Assembly (NCBI GenBank): GCA_014799465.1
Contig: JAAVHZ010000004.1
Coordinates: forward strand, 90,132-135,365
Reading direction: 5' to 3'
Length of the DNA stretch: 45,234 nt
Origin: Lachnospiraceae bacterium
Lineage (GTDB): Bacteria > Bacillota > Clostridia > Lachnospirales > Lachnospiraceae
A program made the position numbers and the translations under genes. Below the pieces are notes generated by a model. The model did no database searches and had not been told where the DNA came from. It saw only the letters and a program-made list of their open reading frames with translations. Shown here piece by piece: positions 13,301-18,808 of the stretch (position 1 is the first letter of the stretch; each line of letters starts with the position of its first letter).

Positions 13301-16165
13301 GCTCATTTCTATACCATAAGTATAGCTTGAATAATTCATATCATAGCTGCCCATTACGATGAGCCTTCCGCTATTCATTACTATCCTGCCGCTATAATTA
13401 TATATATCACCCTCTATGGTTATATCATCACTTATGTTAAGTTTATCATACAGACAAAGGCTTCCTCCAAAGTGGTTATTTGAAAACTTTATGTTGCTGC
13501 CCGGTATAATGTAACCTGACACTTCTCCCCGTCCGTCATTTACAGATTCCGTTACAAACGGCTTTCCTTCTATAGTTATACCGTCTTTACAAGTGTTATT
13601 TAACTCAAGATTTGCTATTCTTGAAGAATATGCATTTACATTCCTGCTTATCCACCTTAATGTCTGTCCTGTAGTGCCGTTTAATATAAGCCTGTGTGTT
13701 CCTGTAGCATAAAAACTGTAGTATGAATATGAAAAATCTGCTTCAAAGTCACCATGTACTTCCATAACTCCTGCTGACAGATAATTCTGATGGCTGACCG
13801 ATGAATGATTAACATAATCACCATTAATAACTACATAATCATCAGGGTTAGTCATTTTAAGGATTCCCGAACTGTTTACATATGTATACTGCCCCTCTTT
13901 ACCGCTCCTTGTCTGCTGTCTGTAATCGCCATCCACTATAAGATTACCGCCGTTTATATTAACGATTCCGGCAGGCTGTATAAAGTCACCGGTAACCTTA
14001 AGTGTATGTCCGTTAAGGTCAAGTGTCTCGTCTATAAGTACAAGGTTGCCTTCATACACATAATCCTCTGTAAGAGTCCAGCCAAATTCTCCTTCCATAT
14101 CTCCATACCTGAGCCTGCACCCATTCCTAATAAGGGTGTTCTTTGTAACCGCCCTTTCACATTTCACCCCTTCATCACTGTAGTTCCTCAACTCCAGTGT
14201 TGCAAAATATGAATCCGGCTCCATAGATACAGTCTGGATTCCTGTTCCGCTTAGCACTACCTTATGTAAATCTCTGCCATAAAATGTTTTTGCAGTAAAG
14301 TCTCCCTGAACTTCAAGTGTACCTGCAGTAAGTTCCCTGCTGCCATCATATGAAGTATCCGTAAAATTCCCTTTTATAAGCACATAATCATTCTGGCGGG
14401 TCATACTTAAACCATATGAATATCTAGATGTACCTGTTGCCTTGTAGTCTCCGTTTACTGTTATTAATCCGTTCTCTGTTATAATATATCCGCCGTTTCC
14501 CTGTTCTATATTTCCACCAACGGTTATTTTACCTGAAACGGTAAGATATGATGAAACATATATTTCACCACCAATGTAGTATTCCCCTGACATTTTAACT
14601 GGGGAATATATGTAAATGTTTCCGTTAAAGCTGTTATTTGTAAAACTTATAGTTTCAGCAGGTACTATATATCCGTTTACTTTATTGCCATTGTCATTTA
14701 CATTGCCTTTCACCAGAGGCTTTCCGTCTATGGCTACTCCCTCTTCACTGTTATTCTCTATATCAAGATTTGCTATTGACGAGCAATTCTGATAGCATGT
14801 ACCAAATGAAAGAGTCTGCTTTTCTGTACCGTTTAATAATATCCTGTGGTTATCTGTTGCAATAAAATTATACTGTGAGTATTTAGAATCTACAGTAAAA
14901 TCTCCTTTTACCTCCATTGTTCCGGCTGTAAGATATTCTGCTCCGCTTACTGTAGATGATGTAATGAAGTCTCCGCCTACAATAACCCTGTCCGCCTCAT
15001 TTGTCATGCAGAGTATGCCCGGACTTCTGTCATAAGAATATGTACCATTATTATTTATAGGTGTCTGTATCCTATAATCTTTAAGTACATTTAGTGTTCC
15101 TCCGTTTACATTTATATTACCGCCTGCCTGTATAAGATTTCCATTTATAGTAAGCGTATGCCCATTCAGGTCAAGCGTATCTGCCGCCAGTACATAATCT
15201 CCATCCACTATCGTGTCTTTATCAAGTGTATATCCGTATGAACCATTTTCAATACCAATGCTTATATTACATTTGTTCCTTATAAGCTTTTTATAATTAA
15301 TAGTTGATGTACAGTTTATCCCGTCTTCACTGTGATTATCAAGTTCAAGTATATTGAATGATGAATTACTGTTTATGGATACATTCTGTTTCTCACTGCC
15401 GGAGAGTAGCACCCTGTTATAACCCGTTGGTACAAACATCCTGTCAGATGTAGTAAAATCTCCCGCAACTTCTATTATTCCGTTGGTAATAGTTTGTGAA
15501 TAGCTGCTATTCCATATAAAGTTCCCCCCAACATACATATAATCATTGGCATCATTCATGCATACACTAAGACCGGTACCTGCCGTATAATCACCATAGT
15601 TGTATATTGATCCCCCATTATATTTAATGCTGCCGCTTTTACCATTATAATTTCCGTATACTTTAAGCACATGCCCATTCAAATCCAGACATCCTGAATT
15701 CTGTGTCAGACTGAACACCTCAAGGTCTTTTGTCAGTGTATAATTTGATGAAACAGTCAAAGCCTGCGGAACTTTAAATGTTATGTCACTGCTTTTTGCA
15801 ATAATATTTCCTGATTCGTCTGATGCCTGTATAAAATATGTATATTCACATCCTGCTTCTATGTCAGAATCATTATAACATTCTTCGCTTACCGTCCCAA
15901 GAAGTGTATCTTCCCTGTATATTTCGTATACAGTGTTTACATTCTGTTCCTCATTATTTATTTTATCCCATTTTAATGACACCTCTCCTTTGTCTGACAT
16001 ATATGCCCTTACAGATATATTGCGGGTGCTGTCTTCTACCGCTTTTTCTGTACTTTCCGCTGTCATTGAATTACCTGATACAGTTATGCCATAATAATCA
16101 TTTATTGGTACCATTGATATTGCAAGTATTATTGCTGTTATCTTTTTTAATGTTTTACTCCTCAT
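1322..16165 (-). CDS. Giant secreted Rhs/YD-repeat polymorphic toxin (4947 aa)
   Basis: The start at 16165 follows an AAGAGGA ribosome binding site and gives an N-terminal signal peptide (hydrophobic about residues 9-20), so export by Sec is expected. Order of parts: FN3 (51-135); a glycine/asparagine-rich beta-helix-like region with LDLNGH and GDF motifs (135-1790); six FN3 domains alternating in part with four Ig-like domains (1811-2790); PKD domain (2814-2886); carboxypeptidase-regulatory-like domain (2904-2992); CARDB-like segments (2993-3340); DUF6531-like entry domain (3350-3415); YD repeats (3489-4505); Rhs core end with NRYSYVQGNP and DPFG (to 4627); alanine/glycine-rich hydrophobic pretoxin; and a variable tip from about 4795. 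The tip shows R4811 (YFRGTT), S4832 (TSTDP) and E4876-K-E4878 (YEKEV), which fits an R-S-E ADP-ribosyltransferase. No LPXTG anchor is seen. By analogy with WapA, it would deliver its tip into neighbouring cells. Confidence 0.93.
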   Translation of the reverse strand: MRSKTLKKITAIILAISMVPINDYYGITVSGNSMTAESTEKAVEDSTRNISVRAYMSDKGEVSLKWDKINNEEQNVNTVYEIYREDTLLGTVSEECYNDSDIEAGCEYTYFIQASDESGNIIAKSSDITFKVPQALTVSSNYTLTKDLEVFSLTQNSGCLDLNGHVLKVYGNYNGKSGSIKYNGGSIYNYGDYTAGTGLSVCMNDANDYMYVGGNFIWNSSYSQTITNGIIEVAGDFTTSDRMFVPTGYNRVLLSGSEKQNVSINSNSSFNILELDNHSEDGINCTSTINYKKLIRNKCNISIGIENGSYGYTLDKDTIVDGDYVLAADTLDLNGHTLTINGNLIQAGGNINVNGGTLNVLKDYRIQTPINNNGTYSYDRSPGILCMTNEADRVIVGGDFITSSTVSGAEYLTAGTMEVKGDFTVDSKYSQYNFIATDNHRILLNGTEKQTLSFGTCYQNCSSIANLDIENNSEEGVAIDGKPLVKGNVNDNGNKVNGYIVPAETISFTNNSFNGNIYIYSPVKMSGEYYIGGEIYVSSYLTVSGKITVGGNIEQGNGGYIITENGLITVNGDYKATGTSRYSYGLSMTRQNDYVLIKGNFTDTSYDGSRELTAGTLEVQGDFTAKTFYGRDLHKVVLSGTGIQTVSMEPDSYFATLELRNYSDEGVKCERAVTKNTLIRNGCRLRYGDMEGEFGWTLTEDYVYEGNLVLIDETLDLNGHTLKVTGDFIQPAGIVNINGGNLIVDGDYRQQTRSGKEGQYTYVNSSGILKMTNPDDYVVINGDYVNHSSVSHQNYLSAGVMEVHGDFEADFSYSYYSFYATGTHRLILNGTTGQTLRWISRNVNAYSSRIANLELNNTCKDGITIEGKPFVTESVNDGRGEVSGYIIPGSNIKFSNNHFGGSLCLYDKLNISDDITIEGDIYNYSGRIVMNSGRLIVMGSYDMNYSSYTYGIEMSHSDDYIMVYGDFTFNPYYSSTLSAGTLEVKGNFNASRGFIGCREHRVILSGDKCQTINMALSCSMAVLELKNTSADGIYAETVITKQELIRNGCNIRYKGIDGEFGYTLTKDEEYKGDFVLVDDTLDLNGHTLTVTGDFIHTGGKVDVNGGSLVIDGDYRQQTRTGDKGSYTYSAGAGILHMTDASDYVLVKGDYITGSYAGHQNHMTAGLLEIQGNMEVTNESYYNFYAQDSHTTKLSGNKEQTISFRLCNTQYSRINNLILDNTSDKGITFDPKTYVTGKVTDKSRNTSGYIAVSNSTSFENGIFSGSIHILENTDLNYGLDIGGNLNVGSALKISKELNISGDCTISGGGIELNCGRLVVGGNFSYSYEYANGIKMTHKEDYVLVKGNFTYLPRYNSELSGGILEVGGDFTASTGLYATGGHKVILSGDDLQTVDINATCYFNTLELKNYSEQGVYSKTSFRKNELIRNGCKLQYGESEGIFGYTLSSDYICEGDFVLIDDILDLNGHTLTVKGDLVETSGEIVFNGGTLIVEGDYRLQTRNGSKGNYTYSAGQGKLTMTNPSDNMNVSGDFVYERLYDNNDSLSEGLIEIGGDFVQSGIYGYNGTNHLKFTGEHTQTITAYRELKTGELTNDNTKELVINAEVRVSDRAYDNRQNVNGTGYVSVSSISQIQGGNWSGSIKVTGINTLDTDLNIGGVLTMDGQINLNGHHIKAGSVRLSDRLDVQGGSIECAGDFTVGSKGILVMQNSADNVMSGGDFTFVSGYNHEGLLNNGILEIRGSFTQDASRNFIASGNHTTMLSRKKTTSLRTYIQSVSFKSYAGETRFNRLILKKPLAEYQFQNDINSIANEVIYDIDDSVPPTSVTSITETESTATTISIRYEGASDEGGIAGYEIYRNGIRVGVTSNETFTDRGLLPSTTYTYKVYAFDSFRNMSADSPEIKAATKEDTEAPSIPQGLSVLKRTGSSITLTWQPSNDNVKTAGYKVYRGDELIADSVKKNTYKDSNAVYGKAYNYSVEAYDDSGNISGRSNKTESSCVMPEITEIYPADNSCIGSDMVNLSVKFKNTGNSTGNKIKIEYLNDDGKWEMISPTLIGQKTFNSSTLYAEYKWDIKSFTEDKEYKVKYTLFDEDDNKSFEEVTYRIDKSAPKLPQNITAKPDSGNITLKWEPSVSADCVCYNVYRSDKDSEEYSYIGKVEGRYANTYTDCDVAAGQEYRYVLTVSDVFGNISEYSENASATADEDNKAPNIIKITPDAGKINGRTRIAIIAEDNKAVRNITLYYKKDGEKDWNELEEIKAESGKASFLWNTKSLADGIYIIQAVAEDESGNRSDGKYTRRYVVDNSGPGKVNIADNTTISSAYVQIRWEDLEDEDLSYYQVEQLEDGIFKNIGKVSDVLGYTVTGLVPDTEYTFRVAAYDELGNRGTVSEEITVTTLKDDMPPSITAVYPVPSYYKDILHLQLTANDNHSIDYGVFSYSTDKITYKEISKVYSEKNGEEDTLSCDFNIEEMPEGSLYIRFEVYDKSGNKNSLTSLGEDVEAEYKIDRTAPSVPENLKVASNIGNISLTWNACSEEDVLYYKVYRADMDTSVFKEICTDVTNAEYCDTDIKAGKSYIYKITAVDKAGNESGYSSETAVTATEDTEPPVIKSMSPKDGDTVGKNAEIKVLAIDNFMISSLVLEYRKADDKEEVWEKISSEKSEERSCLLTATWNTDGLCDGRYEFRAKAADGNGNESNIFSVEYNLDTKAPDVPEYELIADYKKIVVSIDKSDAEDFSEFIIYRREENAEYTKLAETADKKYIDNTVVSGKMYYYKVVASDRYGNMSDGIEKSCIPYDDEYMLGNGSDGFIPDEEYDRYTDKEPPVADATDSLMGIVGMEIALDGRRSTDNVKVVRYEWDMGNGDIVTGATATYIYDEPGTYTITLTVWDKAGNSDSKALTAHILEKDGNGMSYITVTGEGGIPIPYAYVYVRNSENGGINLQTDESGKATFVAEIGIYSAAAYADEYIPNEVQIKVKEYEITSAEISLKKDKLILGSMNVKRMNLQEIVDAGIDLSDPANINTFEFRFTVTLIQTPIPMEILYNGGAGKGSDKTYELSVGGGSSDTPAGGITSKLQVKQVEPGVPILATVTTTQSVSWLKEMYSVSLQVFNAADTQFTIKDAKAVLDFPSGVDIASGKKETYFNTIEGQQQAEASWVLRGNKPGEYTVSADFEGTLMPFDKKVMAHFESSDKFEVIGGTGMHITIMPEKSAYIGDTYYIQFAISNQSPYPFYNFETTIPPFEDSPSKTVVIDAKTGEKKEVTDNDTRIADPSKMTQSPVTSGGNTMIFDVFNPGDVYYGTFKCTFDGEGDSDKVYYEYFKSVVDILQGEDLNVTVDVRPIDGHISKNIVEVEEQPSYTGDPVDLSSGSFTDEKQILNVTGGTTISLDISYDSRITESGELGTGWKHGYEQHLEENNGTIRYYTTPYSYAYFVKKDALNGIIYGKTAGGTIVADQSEELSAGEYVCLNSAMKDYVIQKNQDGTYTVKAPNGDSYLFDSEGRLSLLTDNTGKTVSITHNTCQKVITDGISGRSITLNYNESGLLTSAYNDIGKYEFAYTGKNLTSVKDAEGNTTTYTYDADGRLTTQTDAQGITYVSNEYDTKGRVTKQTNATGGTMYIAYEDGDNGTKAEVTDENGNRKSLYADSRERVTKVINENGGTAVYAYDNDGNLLFESDAYKNAIYREYDACGNMVKYTDTGNLTTLMAYDGNSNIISLTNAEGRTATYTYNERNLKTSETDYGGKITTYEYNEDGLPVKEMVEGLGSTTYTYDRGLKTSETDAMGNTTRYEYDSVGNIKKVTDALGNTTTFTYDRNGRKIKETDAAGGKRSYTFDCNGNMTSATDTKGNTTTYAYDGNGRLIKETYPDNTFTTYTYDGVGNRTAEKAPDGSTTTYSYDVSGNLIKEKYADGTEISYTYDLLDQRLTETDKAGNTISYEYYPNGNISREKCTDKSGKVLNEKLYTYNNAWKVITVLENGTASSYTYDAMGNVTSQSDALGNTEKYGYDRYGRLTSHTDAMGSTETYGYDKNGNCITKTNAMGVTAHMEYDALNRLVSVYTDADGRRYEISYKYDALGRVIQTTDEEGNITKVEYDSEGNVTKMTDALGNVVQICTYDSMDRMAKAEDALGSETAYSYDKAGRLTKTTEYLNTESERKYRYRYDAIGRTTGVTDPLNGNTSCTYDESGNISSMTDPNGGTTTYGYDGAGRLLTEINAIGCKTEYTYNAKGLLEKTKDAEGRDTVYTYDAAGRVTSLKDELGTVKYTYDKNGNVLTVEDKGGTIERKYDVLNRVTEYKDARGYVIKYRYDSLGNLTEETYPDGSIVKYTYYKNGYLHTVTDAEGKTTSYKYNGNGKVTEIKLPDGTMENDTYDRAGRLTGQTVKKGKEEISSYSYTYDAAGNMVSSTGTGADGAGMLTGAEMTYDKQNRLVKYNGKEIKYDKCGNMTYGPVDGKMTELTYDCRNRLVSAGGVSYGYDAENNRTYAKTKEYTEEYVTDTVSSELSRVVMVIRSDSETRRLTYGNGLISEKMGGEELYHHYNNIGSTMVLTDGNGAVKAEYTYGTYGELLSGDAGLSRYLYNGKYGVSTDENGLYYMRQRYYNTEIKRFINQDIVVGSISNSQSLNRYSYVQGNPVTLTDPFGLSPSAKDIIMGAIHGILDVVGCSPELIGMGANLINAALYAFVDHDYGMAALSLLAGVTFGAAKVVAMGGKFAKAAKTVETVGRFVSNVASFAICATQAADVGSAMWQKYYVEGKSLDGSSAMEFLTLGLNMAGMAMSGKGMVESGNKICKSIKESGVTNKISGKVKYWAKSARDSNRSGSYYFRGTTEGYAGNSALQRLEITPTSTDPLVSTVFATNGEQYGKGVLYICSADDLKGVSYTASNVLSSYEKEVCFNIQPLEFANRASISISSSHARNILKDMGYDIPSRIKNENMSEFLSNAPSLRADEIRRFVEKAGGIQ
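1325..1790 (-). other. Predicted ADP-ribosyltransferase-like toxin tip of the Rhs protein
   Basis: This is the variable C-terminal domain of the Rhs protein, about residues 4793-4947. Visible motifs are YYFRGTT (Arg 4811), PTSTDP (Ser 4832 next to Thr) and YEKEV (Glu 4876 and Glu 4878). The order Arg, then Ser-Thr, then Glu-X-Glu is the NAD-binding and catalytic layout of R-S-E class mono-ADP-ribosyltransferases; the ExE form is typical of enzymes that modify arginine. The domain lies beyond the point where the orphan copy could share sequence, as expected for an exchangeable toxin tip. Assignment rests on motif order only. A different fold is possible. Confidence 0.55.
10800..15760 (-). repeat. 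Tandem ~1.1 kb beta-helix supramodules inside rhs
   Basis: The LDLNGH motif is encoded at 15671, 15158, 14006, 12908 and 11768 (left ends), followed by a diverged INLNGH near 11170. The last four main anchors are spaced 1152, 1098 and 1140 bases, that is 366-384 codons, and the intervening order of motifs is the same in each unit: LDLNGH, a GDF/GDY ladder, the QTR-G-YTY segment, a GIL-MT line, an AG-MEV-GDF line, a QT line, then a short linker. Similarity is visible in the DNA as well as the protein. The pattern indicates serial duplication of a long parallel beta-helix-like unit that would extend the stalk of the secreted protein. Confidence 0.85.
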
Positions 16166-16248
16166 ATGTATCCTCTTTTCATAAGATTTTATCCCTAACA
16201 GGCACTTTATTTATAAAGTTTCAATATTTTTTTGCTGATGGGCAATTA

Positions 16249-16316
16249 GATTTTCCTTTCCGAACAGTACATGTTGTCCGATTATGCAACATGTGCTGTT
16301 CGGAAATTGGAAAATC
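16249..16316. repeat. Long near-perfect inverted repeat between the two YD-repeat genes
   Basis: The left arm, 16249-16276, and the right arm, 16287-16316, pair over about 28 positions with one mismatch and a two-base bulge, around a ten-base loop. The element starts one base after the stop codon of the small YD-repeat gene. Neither strand shows a clean U-run after the stem, so this is not a textbook intrinsic terminator. It could be an mRNA end or stability structure, or a leftover of a mobile palindromic element. Confidence 0.8.
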
Positions 16317-17036
16317 TTAACGCCCTATCAGTTTGCCTATGTATTTGTATATCTGATTTAATTTCTTAACCATGCCTTTGCTTTTTCGACCTATTGTTTT
16401 CTTAAATATTTTAATAAATTTTTTTAATTTCTTCTGCGACTTTTTTAATTTGCTGATTTTCTTTTTCTTGCTTTTAGATAATTCTTTCTTTTTTGTGGTT
16501 TCCTGCTGTTTTGTAGTATCTTTCTCTGATTTTGTAGTTTCTTGAGAATCCTTGCTTTCTGTCGGTTTTTTATTATCTATAGAATCAGTTTCTTTTATCG
16601 ATCTTGTATTCTCTATGATATTCGTACTTTCTCCCTGTTTTGTGTCCTCTATGGGATTCGTACTTTCTTTCGGTTTTGTGTCCTCTATGGGGTTCGTACT
16701 TTCTTCCAGTTTTGTGTCCTCTATAGGGTTCGTACTTTCTTTCGGTTTTGTGTTCTCTGCGGGATTCGTACTTTCTTTCGGCTTTGTGTTCTCTGTAGAA
16801 TTCGTACTTTCTTTCGGCTTTGTGTTTTTTTCAGATGATTTCACTGTGTTTACTTTTGTTATGTTTCCATTAGCATCATAAACATATTCCACATAACTGC
16901 CATCATCATATATTACTTTTGTTATTCTGTTTAACTTGTCATACTGATAAGTTTCTGCATATGTTTTTATTGCAATATTTCCGGTAATTAAACTTATTGT
17001 CAGTATTGCGGCCGCCGTTTTTTTCTTACTCAACAT
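16317..17036 (-). CDS. Small secreted YD-repeat protein with 12-residue repeats and lysine-rich tail
   Basis: I chose the ATG at 17036 because GGAGG lies seven bases upstream and the resulting 239-residue protein starts with a clean signal peptide ending in TYA at residues 25-27. The mature protein has two YD-type repeats (about 30-62, YQYDKLNRITK and YVYDANGNITK), then about eight copies of a 12-residue unit (consensus NTKPKESTNPIE, residues 71-166), then a strongly basic tail of about 60 residues rich in lysine with isoleucine/phenylalanine spacing. It lies just upstream of the giant Rhs gene in the same direction. The family is unknown. The YD repeats tie it to the Rhs system, and the basic tail could bind teichoic acid, nucleic acid or membrane; these roles are inference. 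It has no enzyme motif that I can see. Confidence 0.82.
   Translation of the reverse strand: MLSKKKTAAAILTISLITGNIAIKTYAETYQYDKLNRITKVIYDDGSYVEYVYDANGNITKVNTVKSSEKNTKPKESTNSTENTKPKESTNPAENTKPKESTNPIEDTKLEESTNPIEDTKPKESTNPIEDTKQGESTNIIENTRSIKETDSIDNKKPTESKDSQETTKSEKDTTKQQETTKKKELSKSKKKKISKLKKSQKKLKKFIKIFKKTIGRKSKGMVKKLNQIYKYIGKLIGR
16539..16826 (-). repeat. 36-bp in-frame tandem repeat, about eight copies
   Basis: Eight successive 36-base units encode the 12-residue repeat of the small secreted YD-repeat protein. Copies one to six are close in sequence and the last two are diverged. Because units are contiguous, in frame and near-identical, copy number is likely to vary between strains by slippage or recombination. 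Confidence 0.9.
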
Positions 17037-17057
17037 TTTATTCCTCCATTTCTGCAT

Positions 17058-17087
17058 AAAAAAAGCAATCCGGAAATACCGGACTGC
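17058..17087 (-). terminator. Intrinsic terminator (minus strand)
   Basis: Read on the minus strand, GCAGTCCGG and CCGGATTGC form a nine-pair stem (one G-U pair) with a five-base loop, followed directly by seven U. It ends transcription coming from the degenerate region 17127-17480 and lies about 20 bases upstream of the start of the small YD-repeat gene. It could also act as an attenuator in that gene's leader if the promoter lies upstream. Confidence 0.85.
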
Positions 17088-17126
17088 AAAATGTACCATA
17101 ATATATAAACCTATAATTCTGTCCCT

Positions 17127-17381
17127 TCAAATATGCCTTGTTATATAGTGGCTTATGATTTGTGCCCCTTTATCTTCTGTAATATTCCCTGCTACAATAT
17201 ATACCATACAGATAAGTTCTTCGTCAAGTACTTTTAATATTATTACAGCGTTGAAGATGTATTTTTTATGCTCTGTTTTATCTCCTTTATCAAAGGACGC
17301 CATGCCAGATACAGATTCATAAGAATATCTTCTATCTGCGTCAATAGATAATGGTTCTTATTCATAAATAATCAGCTCCAT
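17127..17381 (-). pseudogene. Small reading frame interrupted by a TAA codon
   Basis: On the minus strand an ATG at 17381 opens a frame that reads MELIIYE, then TAA, then 76 sense codons beginning EPLSIDADRRYSYESV to a TGA at 17127-17129. The long second part has no good start codon of its own before an internal Met, and its composition (charged first half, hydrophobic stretch around FNAVIILKVL) looks coding. It lies between an rhs remnant and an intrinsic terminator, which is where an immunity or effector gene of an old cassette would sit. I do not recognise the family. It may be a real short gene starting at an internal codon, but a decayed gene is more likely. Confidence 0.45.
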
Positions 17382-17388
17382 TGAGTAA

Positions 17389-17480
17389 AGTTTTTTGATT
17401 CAAAATGTGCCATTACTTTTTTATTAAACGGCATAAGTGTTCCTTCCAAATCCTGCTGTCCCCCCATTGCATTAAAAATG
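17389..17480 (-). pseudogene. Short remnant of the rhs N-terminal half
   Basis: About 90 bases match the giant rhs gene around 6620-6770 (the part encoding the FEGTLMPFDKKVMAHFES region), including a near-identical run over GATTCAAAATGTGCCATTAC. Compared with the intact gene it has lost an internal segment of roughly 60 bases. No open frame remains. It shows that a second, related rhs gene or duplicate once occupied this side of the island. Confidence 0.8.
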
Positions 17481-17566
17481 CCAATGGCGAGATTTTACAA
17501 AAAATCAAAATAAAAGATTGACATGACAGAAAAAAAGGCTTATTATTGATAGTAAGAAATGGGTTT

Positions 17567-18100
17567 TCACCGTACATCTTGTTGCGGCTTGCTCGTTTCT
17601 TTTTTTATTGCCAAGATATCGTACAGATATTTCCTGTCGTTTTTGGCATGGTTGATCAGCAGCCGGGCATTGAAAATGTTGTATCTGACAAGTATATTCT
17701 CCTCATAGACAGGCAGTGCAAACCGCACATCATATCTATACCATCCGTGCATGGCATTCTTTCCGTGTTTTTCCTTCTGGTTTTCTTCATAAGCCGGATT
17801 TGAGGCAATCTGTATCAGCTCTGGTATTGCAGTAGCTGCATTTGCCTTAGCTTTTGCATTTGCACCCATAAGGCTTTTACGGCTCTCTGATTCCGTGTAT
17901 TCTTCGGCCAGTTCATTTCCAATGAAAATACGCTCTGTATTTTCCTCAATCTCGTAATAGTCCCCGACATATCCTTTGAGGTACTGTTTTACATCATCCC
18001 AGCCAATCTGCCGTTTCCCTTTGAAACGAATATCGTTAATCAAAACCAGCTTTCTGCCGTCAGCGTCGGTTATGATATTTACATTTCTGTTTTCAATCAT
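17567..18100 (-). CDS. Orphan protein resembling large-polyvalent-protein-associated domains of conjugative elements
   Basis: I chose the ATG at 18100 (177 residues), which follows a purine-rich AAAAAGGGGAA; the longer frame to 18241 would start with TTG and has an unlikely N-terminus. The protein contains the segments INDIRFKGKRQIGWDDVKQY, YIGNELAEEY, a lysine/alanine-rich helix (GANAKAKANAA), then GWYRYDVRFALPVYEE and YLYDILAIKKET. From memory this resembles a domain found in proteins of integrative conjugative elements and phages of Firmicutes, of the LPD group; the exact family is not certain. No catalytic motif or signal peptide is seen. It stands alone between tadA and the rhs island, with no other conjugation gene nearby, and may be a relic of the element that brought the island. 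Confidence 0.7.
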   Translation of the reverse strand: MIENRNVNIITDADGRKLVLINDIRFKGKRQIGWDDVKQYLKGYVGDYYEIEENTERIFIGNELAEEYTESESRKSLMGANAKAKANAATAIPELIQIASNPAYEENQKEKHGKNAMHGWYRYDVRFALPVYEENILVRYNIFNARLLINHAKNDRKYLYDILAIKKETSKPQQDVR

Positions 18101-18237
18101 CTTTTGTGTTCCCCTTTTTCTTTTCTCTTGATTTATAGATATTAAACCGGTTCTTACACTTCCTGATGCAAAATTGCTATCCTGTAAGTCGGGAATATGT
18201 TGTTGAATATAAAATATAAGATGGCATGGCTGAACTG

Positions 18238-18705
18238 TCAAGTATCACCCTTTTGCTTAAGTTCTCTCAATTCCCTAAAAAACTGCTTAATAATACTGCT
18301 GCACTCTTCTTCAAGAATACCTTTCTCCATTTCAACCTGATGGTTAAACTGCTGCACCTGTAAAAGATTAAGTATAGAACCTGCACAACCTGCCTTCGGG
18401 TTCATGCAGCCTATATATACCTTTTTTATCCTCGCCTGAACAATGGCTCCGGCACACATCTGGCAGGGTTCTAATGTTATATACATTTCACAATCATCCA
18501 GACGCCAGTCTCCCAGTTTTTTTGAAGCCTTTCTTATGGCATTAAGTTCTGCATGGGATAATGTATTCTTATCCGTTGTTCTTCTGTTATACCCTCTGGC
18601 AATTATTTTATCATTATATACTATAACACACCCTATAGGTACTTCGCCTATGGCATATGCTTTTTTTGCCTGCTTTATGGCTTCTTTCATATATTTTTCA
18701 TTCAT
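18238..18705 (-). CDS. tadA: tRNA-specific adenosine-34 deaminase TadA
   Basis: TadA converts adenosine 34 in the anticodon of tRNA-Arg(ACG) to inosine, which lets one tRNA read several arginine codons; it acts in the cytosol as a zinc-dependent homodimer. The 155-residue length is normal. The zinc and catalytic motifs are visible: HAELNAI (His ligand and proton-shuttling Glu) and PCQMCAGAI (two Cys ligands). The basic C-terminal helix typical of bacterial TadA is present (SSIIKQFFRELREL). The start at 18705 follows AAGGAG. It is divergent from the acetyltransferase gene at 18809. It is the first housekeeping gene to the right of the rhs island. Confidence 0.96.
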   Translation of the reverse strand: MNEKYMKEAIKQAKKAYAIGEVPIGCVIVYNDKIIARGYNRRTTDKNTLSHAELNAIRKASKKLGDWRLDDCEMYITLEPCQMCAGAIVQARIKKVYIGCMNPKAGCAGSILNLLQVQQFNHQVEMEKGILEEECSSIIKQFFRELRELKQKGDT

Positions 18706-18808
18706 AATCCGGTCTCCTTATTTGTAACTATTTAAATTCCTGTAAAATATTATAAAAGTATGATATTATTATATAGAATCAATTATTAATGAAAGGTAAA
18801 TTATTATA

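Noticed and set aside
1322-16165. Type VI secretion or CDI-type two-partner export for the Rhs protein
   Set aside because: There is no VgrG, PAAR or TpsB gene, and the protein has a Sec signal peptide, as in Gram-positive WapA-like systems.
16539-16826. Regular 36-base repeats that could suggest a CRISPR array
   Set aside because: The units are contiguous with no unique spacers and encode in-frame 12-residue repeats of a secreted protein.
18101-18237. Possible SRP RNA gene between tadA and its neighbour, a common place for it in Firmicutes
   Set aside because: The conserved SRP apical motif is absent and no long stem is visible.
18101-18241. Longer start for the orphan mobile-element-type protein
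   Set aside because: It would use TTG inside the tadA stop codon and gives an N-terminus unlike a folded domain; the ATG at 18100 has a purine-rich site.
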